Shown here: positions 1 to 6,691 of the stretch, piece by piece
Position numbering within the stretch: position 1 is the first letter of the stretch
Layout of the letters: each line of letters opens with the position of its first letter
DNA from: JAUWVG01 sp964633715
GTDB taxonomy: Bacteria; Acidobacteriota; Aminicenantia; Aminicenantales; Aminicenantaceae
Length of the DNA stretch: 64,000 nt
Assembly: GCA_964633715.1 (NCBI GenBank)
Contig: CAZWHQ010000019.1
Coordinates: 11,976-75,975 of the forward strand
Direction of reading: 5' to 3'
The notes under the pieces: generated by a model
The model's database searches: none
Told to the model about the DNA's origin: nothing
What the model saw: the letters and a program-made list of their open reading frames with translations, nothing else
Position numbers and translations under genes: made by a program

Positions 1-3
1 TTA

Positions 4-375
4 CTATTTTTTCTTAGCTGTCCACTCCGCTGTTCCAAAATCACCCATTTCGGCTTGGCCGGACAGAGTATCTTCCTCTAATGTCCCGGAGTATTTAATT
101 GTAAAATCCCCATTTGGAGTGCTGATTGTTACTGTCCATTCTGCTTTGTTGTCTTTAAATGTCCCCTCTCCGACCATCTCATTGCCCTGGAATCCCTCCA
201 TCGTGACTTTAATTATTTCCCCATCCTGTTCAATGGTCATCTCCGATTCCATCGGCCCACGCTGTGTTTCTAATGTCATGGCCCAAGTGCCGCTGATATC
301 GGCGGCAAGCCCAATAAGAGATAAACATGTGACCAAAAGAATACCAAAGGCTAATCTTTTTAAGGATTCAGACAT
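4..375 (-). CDS. small secreted protein, unknown function
   Basis: A 123-residue protein with a typical signal peptide (basic start, hydrophobic residues about 8-24, AxA-like end near Ala24-Ala25). The mature part begins with an ISGTW motif and consists of short alternating polar/hydrophobic stretches rich in Gly, Glu and Thr, suggesting a small all-beta, lipocalin-like fold. ISGTW-type starts are common in small exported proteins annotated as hypothetical. A purine-rich ribosome site (GGAGGG) lies just upstream of the ATG. Export is well supported; the beta-barrel idea is inference and no ligand can be named. Confidence 0.7.
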   Translation of the reverse strand: MSESLKRLAFGILLVTCLSLIGLAADISGTWAMTLETQRGPMESEMTIEQDGEIIKVTMEGFQGNEMVGEGTFKDNKAEWTVTISTPNGDFTIKYSGTLEEDTLSGQAEMGDFGTAEWTAKKK

Positions 376-437
376 TTTCCCTCCGTTTAGTAAAGATTGA
401 TTACTCTCGACAAAATTTTATGAATAATTCAACCAAA

Positions 438-935
438 TTACAACTGCTCTTTTACAAATATCTTAAACATAATTTTAAAAAAAACGCATATCGTTTTTTT
501 TAATCCCCTACAGATACTGGCCCAGCTGACCAAAAAGTTGAAAAAACTGAAACCGTCAGCCAAGGCATGTGAAATGCTTACACCCAACACAGAGCCATTA
601 GGAGTCTGGGTCAACTGTATTTTTTTAAGAGGAAACCCTTCCTCAGAGCGAACAGGTGTAATAAAATCTGTAACCCTCCTCGATTCTCCAAAGGGCAAAT
701 CCGATTTAACCTCATCAAAAGTGTATCCCTCCTCCATAAGAGCAAATTCATAAGCCTTCTCGGACGTCCGCCTCAATTGGCTTCTCAATATTGGAAATAC
801 ATCAAGTGCTTCTTGCAGATTCTTCTTTAAAGCGATGGGATGAATAGGTTTTGAAAAATAAAAGGCAAAGGTGATCGGTTGTGATCCGGTTCCGGTAAAA
901 ACATAATCAACAGGCGTAAGGGAGATAGTTTTCAT
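438..935 (-). pseudogene. truncated HXXXD (BAHD-like) acyltransferase relic
   Basis: The first ~144 residues look like the N-terminal half of an HXXXD acyltransferase (transferase family PF02458-like): a P-x-D start, a central FPILRSQL segment and the catalytic HALADG motif (His123, Asp127) followed by SFFNFLVSWA. Family members are usually about 400-450 residues. Here the homology stops around residue 144 and is replaced by a Lys/Phe-rich tail encoded by poly-A/poly-T-like DNA, after which the frame ends at 165. The C-terminal half with the DFGWG-type motif is absent. Most likely a gene cut by a deletion, the tail being out-of-frame sequence. It lies divergent from pcnB. Confidence 0.7.
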
Positions 936-980
936 CTTAACACAGACCTATCACAGGAGGAATAACGTGTCAATATTCAG

Positions 981-1010
981 TTGTCACCTTGACTCATTTT
1001 TGTGTAAAAT
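981..1010 (+). promoter_or_regulatory. predicted sigma70-type promoter of pcnB
   Basis: TTGTCA at 981-986 and TAAAAT at 1005-1010 are separated by 18 bases; each matches the consensus hexamer at five of six positions. The expected transcription start is about 1017-1019, coinciding with the ATG at 1019. This implies a leaderless mRNA and helps choose that start. Confidence 0.5.
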
Positions 1011-1018
1011 GGCCTTCT

Positions 1019-2242
1019 ATGCGAGATCCATTAAGATCCAAACGGAGAAAACCTGTCATTCTCCGGAGACCAGGCCATAGAATTTTTAGAAAAGATATTG
1101 ACAGGGATGCACTCAAGGTTATTGATCGTCTGAAAAGGCAGGGTTTTACGGTCTACCTGACCGGGGCGGCCGTTCAGAATCTTATGACCGGCGTCCCGCC
1201 AAAAGATTTCGACATCGTGACCGATGCCAGACCGGGGCAGATCAAACGGCGATTTGCAAACGCCTATCTCATTGGCCGGCGATTCAGATTGGCCCACATC
1301 CATTTTAAAAACGGGAAGTTCATTGAAGTCGCAACATTTCGACGAGATCCCCAGCTTGTCAACAAAGATGAATCCAAGACAACTCCAAAATGGAAAAACA
1401 CGTACGGCACACCCAGGGAAGATGCCTTTCGAAGAGATATAACAATTAATGCTCTTTTTTATGATGTATCCACGGCTTCTGTTCTTGACTATGTCGGCGG
1501 TTTAAAAGATCTGGCCAAAAAAAAGATCCGGATTATCGGCGATCCAGGTTTGCGCTACACAGAAGATCCAGTTCGTATGATTCGTGTTGTCAGGCACGCA
1601 GCCCGCCTGGGATTTGATATCGAAAGGAAAACACAGCGCCCTATCCAAACTCACCTGAATCTTCTTGCTGCCTGTTCAGGGGCACGTCTTTTTGAAGAAT
1701 TGAACAAGGATATCCATTTCAATTCCAGGCCTGTCTTTGAAGCTTACATAAGCTACGGCTTTTTAAACCTCTTGCTCGGTCAAATGGGAAAAGACTATGA
1801 GTCCGAACCGGACCTCACCTCAAAACTTTTAAAATTTCTCGCGGTTAAAGATGAAACAAGCTCAAAAGGATTTCAGCTGTCTCAGGAGGAACTCTATTCG
1901 CTGCTCATCTGGCCTTGGGCCGAACGCTTTTTATCTGATAAAAACGGATATGTTTTGAGAATTCTCGATGAGGCTATCGTAAAAAACCTGTCAAGGATCA
2001 ATTTTCCTAAAAAACTTAGAATCGGCTGTGTTCACACCATAGACATCCTGTCCAAACTGTATCAAGCTTTCAGTACAGGCTACATCCCCAAATCTTTGCG
2101 CCACCGCATCCAGTTCACTCAAGCTTCCCGGCTGTGTTTTCTTTTTGAGTTGGGCCGGGCACCGCAGCATGGGGAATCCTTCAACAACTTCTTTCGAAAG
2201 ATATCCCAAAACTACAGAGAGAGGAATCCTCTTACAGAATAA
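1019..2242 (+). CDS. pcnB: poly(A) polymerase I / PcnB-type nucleotidyltransferase
   Basis: Class II nucleotidyltransferase of the bacterial poly(A) polymerase I / CCA-adding superfamily, which adds A residues to RNA 3' ends. The PcnB signature is clear: PKDFDIVTDA with the metal-binding aspartates (Asp63, Asp65), then a GRRFRLAHI block and EVATFR, RRDITINALFYD, and an RHAARLGF block. It has 407 residues from ATG 1019; E. coli PAP I is about 465. The usual GGxVRD motif before the catalytic loop reads GAAVQN (residues 49-54), losing the second Gly, Arg and Asp, so activity may be altered. The frame stays open to a TTG at 989, but the predicted promoter puts transcription start at the ATG. The C-terminal third is divergent and may bind RNA. 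Confidence 0.85.
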   Translation: MRDPLRSKRRKPVILRRPGHRIFRKDIDRDALKVIDRLKRQGFTVYLTGAAVQNLMTGVPPKDFDIVTDARPGQIKRRFANAYLIGRRFRLAHIHFKNGKFIEVATFRRDPQLVNKDESKTTPKWKNTYGTPREDAFRRDITINALFYDVSTASVLDYVGGLKDLAKKKIRIIGDPGLRYTEDPVRMIRVVRHAARLGFDIERKTQRPIQTHLNLLAACSGARLFEELNKDIHFNSRPVFEAYISYGFLNLLLGQMGKDYESEPDLTSKLLKFLAVKDETSSKGFQLSQEELYSLLIWPWAERFLSDKNGYVLRILDEAIVKNLSRINFPKKLRIGCVHTIDILSKLYQAFSTGYIPKSLRHRIQFTQASRLCFLFELGRAPQHGESFNNFFRKISQNYRERNPLTE

Positions 2243-2266
2243 CAACATTCCTTTTATTGATTCGCT

Positions 2267-3169
2267 TCAACGGGGGCAAATTTTGAGGTAATTGCAGTAT
2301 TCACAAATTTTCCGATTTTCACAAAAAGAAAATTTCTCCTCCATGGCGGTATTTGTTTGTCTATCATCGAGGCAGTTCAGCATGTTTTTTATTGAGCTCC
2401 AGATGTTCTCTTTAATATCATCTAAATCAAACTCTTTAAGGGAGGCATCATATAGAGCGCCATTTGAGAGATTAAATTCTCGTAATCGTATGTGCTCTGG
2501 AGTGATGCCCCATTTAATGGTAGCAAACAGGCCATAACAGGCCAGTTGAAGTTTATTTTGAACCTGGTCATCCCTGCCAGTCTTCCAGTCATATATAAAA
2601 ACCTCTTCTTTTTTTCTGCAGGCCAAGTCAAAAACTGAGTAGATTTTTATGCCCTTGTCATAAAAGGAAGAAAATTCCTCGATTTCCAACCATTGATCCG
2701 GGGATAAATGAAAGATATCTTCATAGACTTCGGAACTAAAGAAAAACTTCAGACAGTCGGCAACATGTTTGGCCGTGTTTTTCCATTCTTGATCAGAGAC
2801 CGGAACATCGTATTCGTGTTCAAATAAGGCACAGGTTTTAGGTTCCATCCAATACATTCTTGCCTGCGAACTCCTAAATTCCTCCCTCATGAGATCTAAG
2901 GTATCCTCAATGACACTCTCTTCATCGATTTTGACCCCATCCTGGAGGTTATTCAGGACATTTTTGATCGTGTCATGAACTTTTTTTCCAGCCCACATCT
3001 GCCTGTTCTTAAGCTGCTTGAGGATATAAATTGTTCTGGTTTCGTTTTCTGCGTCAAAACTCCAACCTCCCCAGGATCCATAATATTGATAGTAGTACTT
3101 ACGCCGGCACATTTTAAAAACAGCATCCCGGGAAACCGACCAAGAAAAATCGTTTTCAAATGTGGTCAT
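2267..3169 (-). CDS. PD-(D/E)XK nuclease with Cas4/AddB-like Fe-S signature
   Basis: A 300-residue RecB-like nuclease domain protein. Visible motifs: a conserved His in GKKVHDTI (about residue 66), an Asp in SVFDLAC and the DWKTG block (about residues 175-197) forming the PD-(D/E)XK core, and a following QLACYGLFA helix typical of the RecB motif. One Cys near the N terminus (Cys21) and a C-terminal C-x5-C-x2-C-x5-C set (283, 289, 292, 298) match the split [4Fe-4S] ligand pattern of Cas4 and AddB. There is no CRISPR array or cas gene nearby, so this is a stand-alone member of the family, probably acting on DNA ends; the substrate is unknown. An AAGGA ribosome site precedes the ATG. Confidence 0.8.
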   Translation of the reverse strand: MTTFENDFSWSVSRDAVFKMCRRKYYYQYYGSWGGWSFDAENETRTIYILKQLKNRQMWAGKKVHDTIKNVLNNLQDGVKIDEESVIEDTLDLMREEFRSSQARMYWMEPKTCALFEHEYDVPVSDQEWKNTAKHVADCLKFFFSSEVYEDIFHLSPDQWLEIEEFSSFYDKGIKIYSVFDLACRKKEEVFIYDWKTGRDDQVQNKLQLACYGLFATIKWGITPEHIRLREFNLSNGALYDASLKEFDLDDIKENIWSSIKNMLNCLDDRQTNTAMEEKFSFCENRKICEYCNYLKICPR

Positions 3170-3322
3170 AATCGTTATCCTTGAGTTTTAATGTATAAAA
3201 ATTGTTAAAAAGATACAAATTTGAATGATTTTTAGATTATTATTGCGAGTTATTGCTTAATTCGATATATTAAGTAAGAATTTGTTAAAAAATACTTTAG
3301 GAAGAACAAGGAGTTTATACGA

Positions 3323-4567
3323 ATGAGAAAACATGTTCTTATGACTGTTCTGCTTATTATGATTTTCAGCAGCATTGGCTTAACCAGCGATTGGCCTCAG
3401 TATCTCGGCCCAAACCGTAATGCGATCTCTGCAGAAACGGGTATTAAACGGAGCTGGCCAGCAGAAGGCCCTGAAGTGCTCTGGACTGTCCCTTTAGATC
3501 TTGGTTTTGGCGGTCCGGCCATCAGCAGAGGAAAGGTTTATATTCTCGACCGGATCGGCAATGAAAAGGATATCCTACGCTGTCTTGATTTGGCGACAGG
3601 AAAAGAGGAGTGGGTTTTTTCCTACGATGCTCCCGGGCAGGTCGACCACCCAGGTTCTCGAGCCGTACCATCCATTGACGGGGATTATGTGTACACATGC
3701 GGCCTTTTTGGTCATGTTCACTGCATTGATATCAATACCCATAAATCTGTCTGGACTAAAAATATCTGGACAGATTTTGGAGGTGGAGATGTCCCGAGAT
3801 GGGCCATCTCACAAAATCCTCTTATCTATAAAGATTTTGTCATTCTCGCCTCTCAAACGCAAAAGGCAGGAGTGGTCGCATACAACAAACTCAATGGATC
3901 TGTCGAGTGGGCTTCCTCCGCACTTCAGGGAATTCCAGGTTATGTTTCTCCCTCCATGGTTAGGATTTCAGGCGAAGATCACCTGGTGATGATACCGGCC
4001 AACGGCAGTGTAGTGGGACTGGATCCTTTAACAGGAAAAATGCTGTGGTCCTATGATGGCTGGGAATGCAAAATCCCGGTCCCCAATGTGACCGAAATTG
4101 GCGGTGATCAAATTTTTATTACCGGGGGTTATCGAGCCGGTTCCGCTATGATTAAAATCACTAAAAACCAGCAAGGTTTTACAGTAGAAGAACAGTTTAC
4201 AACTGATGATTTTGGCACACATGTTCATCCTGCCATCCTTTACATGGATTATCTTTACGGCCACTGCAGCACCAATGAAACAAGAGATGGCTTGGTCTGT
4301 ATGGACCTCAAAGGCAGGGTCATGTGGAAAACAGGCCGAGATCCTCTTTTCGATAAGGGAGGATTTATTTTAGTGGATGGATTATTTCTCAGTAGTGACG
4401 GCAACAAAGGTTTCCTCTATCTTATTGAACCTAATCCAGATGGATTTAAAGATTTGGCCAAAGCAAAACTACTCGATCCTGGAGAAAATTGGGCCCCACT
4501 TGCTCTTTCCGATGGAAAACTGCTGATTCGGGACCAAAAACAGATGAAGTGTGTGGCTGTCCGTTAA
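3323..4567 (+). CDS. secreted PQQ-like beta-propeller protein
   Basis: A 414-residue protein with a signal peptide (residues about 1-22), then DWPQYLGPNRN, the usual opening of the exported PQQ-like WD/beta-propeller family common in Acidobacteria and Planctomycetes. Repeats carry the W-motif pattern (LDLATGKEEWVF, INTHKSVWTKN, LDPLTGKMLWSY). The fold is known from quinoprotein dehydrogenases, but cofactor-binding residues cannot be assigned, so an enzymatic role is not claimed. It may act as a periplasmic scaffold. It ends 18 bases before the FAD/Fe-S gene and may share its transcript. Confidence 0.85.
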   Translation: MRKHVLMTVLLIMIFSSIGLTSDWPQYLGPNRNAISAETGIKRSWPAEGPEVLWTVPLDLGFGGPAISRGKVYILDRIGNEKDILRCLDLATGKEEWVFSYDAPGQVDHPGSRAVPSIDGDYVYTCGLFGHVHCIDINTHKSVWTKNIWTDFGGGDVPRWAISQNPLIYKDFVILASQTQKAGVVAYNKLNGSVEWASSALQGIPGYVSPSMVRISGEDHLVMIPANGSVVGLDPLTGKMLWSYDGWECKIPVPNVTEIGGDQIFITGGYRAGSAMIKITKNQQGFTVEEQFTTDDFGTHVHPAILYMDYLYGHCSTNETRDGLVCMDLKGRVMWKTGRDPLFDKGGFILVDGLFLSSDGNKGFLYLIEPNPDGFKDLAKAKLLDPGENWAPLALSDGKLLIRDQKQMKCVAVR

Positions 4568-4585
4568 TGTGCGCCATTTGTTCTG

Positions 4586-6691
4586 ATGAATTTAGATCTC
4601 CGTAAGAAATATAGAGACATTGTAGATATTCTTTTTCGGACACCCTTTCGCCGCCTAAAATTATTCCTGCGATATTTGGCTGACAGAGACACCCCTGCCC
4701 GCAAGCATCAGATTGAGATTCTGGCTTTAGATATCCAATCTCATTTGAGTGCAAAGTGCCGGATTTTTAAAAACTATTTTGAACGCAGGAACTACAGTGT
4801 GGATCTGGCGCGTGTTCCCCCCTTATTGGAAAAACTTCTCTACCGTACGACACCAACTCTGGTCGTACAACCGCAGGATGAGCAAGACATCTCCAGTATT
4901 CTGACGTATTGCAATAAAAGAAAATTGGCCGTGTTCCCCAGGGGTTCGGGCTCATTCGCCTTTGGAGGTGCCGTTCCCACCAAAAATGGGATTGTCATAG
5001 ATTGTTCCCCGATGATGTCCATCATAGAAATAGATACAAAAAAGTTATCGGTTCGTGTGCAGCCAGGAGCACGATGGGCTGATGTCGTGAAAAAACTTGA
5101 ATCCTTTGGATTGATCCCCAAAACAACCCCGACAAGTCTGTTTTCAACCGTAGCCGGCTGGATAGCAACAGGAGGGCTGGGCCTCCACAGTTATGCCTAT
5201 GGGCCTGTTTTTGATTCTGTACTTGGAGTCCATGTTGTCCGCCCGGATGGAACTATCGAAGAACTGGATGCGCAAAACCCATCTATTAAAAACCTGTTTG
5301 GAACCGAGGGACAATTTGGGATCCTGACCGAGATCACTCTGCGTGTTCGACCTAAGCCTCAATACAACGGCAATTGTTTGCTTGTCTTTGAATCCCCAAA
5401 CCAATCCCTAATTTTTTTAAAAAATCTCACCAGCAGTGATCACAGTCCTTCACATGTTGTCCTTTTTGACAAAGAATACATGATTAAAGAAAATGCTCTC
5501 TTCCACGATTTTTATGGCTTAAAAGAATCCATTGTCCCGGAACAGGATCTCGCTCTTTTGCACTTCGAGACACAGGAATCTCAAAAGAAATTTATCGCCT
5601 CTCTAAATGGAAGCCACACTCAGGTAGAAGAGAATACCACGGCCTCTTTTTTTCTCTGGGCAGACCGCTATTTCCCCCTTAAGGCACAGCGGATCGGCCC
5701 CGGACTATTAGGTACGGAAGTTGTCCTGCCAGAAAAACGACTTCTGCTTTACATGGCAAAGGTTCGGAGGCTCGCAAAGCGGTTCAAGGTGTATCCAGCC
5801 TTTGAAGTGATAGTCAGCCGCAAAGGAAAAACTGTCTCATATCTGGTGATGATCTCTTTTAGTTGTGATTACAAAAAAGCTTTTCATTATGGGCTGAGTC
5901 TCCTTCTTATCCAATTGATAGTCCGGTTGGCCACACGGTGTGGGGGCTACCCATACGGAATTGGAATCTGGAATACGCCTTTTGTTAAAAACAAGTACAG
6001 TCGAGATCGTCTGAACAGACTTGAAAATTTAAAAATAAATCTAGATCAAAACAACACGCTCAATCCTTATAAATTCTTTAAAATAAAGGGGCGATTCTTC
6101 GGTATCCCCTCCCTTCTCCTGCATCCAAACATTTTCCCTATGATTTTGGCAGCTGCACATTTTCTCTCCCCTGTACTGGGTTCTTTTACGGCTCTTATAC
6201 GGCCAACACAACAGAAATATTGGATCGTTCCCAATAAGGAAGAAAATCAAGGAAAAAACCTTTTAAATCAAAGTTTTTTACGCTGCACTTCTTGCGGTTC
6301 ATGTGTCTCAGTCTGTCCGGCTTATTTTATCACCCAAAACGAATTGGTGACTGGAAGAACAAAACTCCGTTTAGCTGAAGCCATGATAAACGGACTTGAA
6401 GTCAACCAAAGGGAAGCCCAAACGACATTTTTATGTCTACACTGTGGATTATGTGAGGAAGTCTGCCAGACACGGTTGCCGCTCCGTGAATGTTACCTTG
6501 TTTTAGAGAACTGGATTGAAGAACAGTTTGGGGCTCCAGATGAAATTGTGTCAAAATTTATCGAGGAGCTGGACAGCCAAAGAAATTTGATCTCCAATGT
6601 TTTTGGTCTTGAAGTTCCAGAATGGTCTCCAGGAGATTCTGTCTCAAGAGTTCCGGTCGTAGAACAATTGACCAAGGTAAATCCAAAATGA
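4586..6691 (+). CDS. GlcD-like FAD oxidoreductase with C-terminal [4Fe-4S] domain
   Basis: A 701-residue fusion. Residues about 90-260 form a PCMH-type FAD-binding domain (PRGSGSFAFGG pyrophosphate loop; TVAGWIATGGLG), followed by a GlcD/FAD-oxidase cap. Residues about 565-630 hold two ferredoxin-type motifs, CTSCGSCVSVCP and CLHCGLCEEVC, like GlcF or the HdrD-type subunit. Such proteins oxidise 2-hydroxy acids or similar donors and pass electrons to Fe-S partners. The next gene begins inside this stop codon (ATGA), arguing for stoichiometric synthesis with the glutamate-synthase-like proteins. No NADPH-dependent GltD-type subunit is present, so I infer this is the electron-input subunit. The donor is unknown. 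No strong ribosome site precedes the ATG; coupling to the upstream gene is possible. Confidence 0.85.
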   Translation: MNLDLRKKYRDIVDILFRTPFRRLKLFLRYLADRDTPARKHQIEILALDIQSHLSAKCRIFKNYFERRNYSVDLARVPPLLEKLLYRTTPTLVVQPQDEQDISSILTYCNKRKLAVFPRGSGSFAFGGAVPTKNGIVIDCSPMMSIIEIDTKKLSVRVQPGARWADVVKKLESFGLIPKTTPTSLFSTVAGWIATGGLGLHSYAYGPVFDSVLGVHVVRPDGTIEELDAQNPSIKNLFGTEGQFGILTEITLRVRPKPQYNGNCLLVFESPNQSLIFLKNLTSSDHSPSHVVLFDKEYMIKENALFHDFYGLKESIVPEQDLALLHFETQESQKKFIASLNGSHTQVEENTTASFFLWADRYFPLKAQRIGPGLLGTEVVLPEKRLLLYMAKVRRLAKRFKVYPAFEVIVSRKGKTVSYLVMISFSCDYKKAFHYGLSLLLIQLIVRLATRCGGYPYGIGIWNTPFVKNKYSRDRLNRLENLKINLDQNNTLNPYKFFKIKGRFFGIPSLLLHPNIFPMILAAAHFLSPVLGSFTALIRPTQQKYWIVPNKEENQGKNLLNQSFLRCTSCGSCVSVCPAYFITQNELVTGRTKLRLAEAMINGLEVNQREAQTTFLCLHCGLCEEVCQTRLPLRECYLVLENWIEEQFGAPDEIVSKFIEELDSQRNLISNVFGLEVPEWSPGDSVSRVPVVEQLTKVNPK

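Noticed and set aside
967..1080. A 37-codon frame starting GTG with a strong AGGAGG ribosome site just before pcnB.
   Set aside because: It is out of frame with pcnB, has no recognisable product, and the predicted pcnB promoter lies downstream of its start. Probably chance or a remnant of the divergent relic's region.
2267..3169. Reading the Fe-S nuclease as Cas4 of a CRISPR system.
   Set aside because: No direct-repeat array or other cas gene anywhere in the window.
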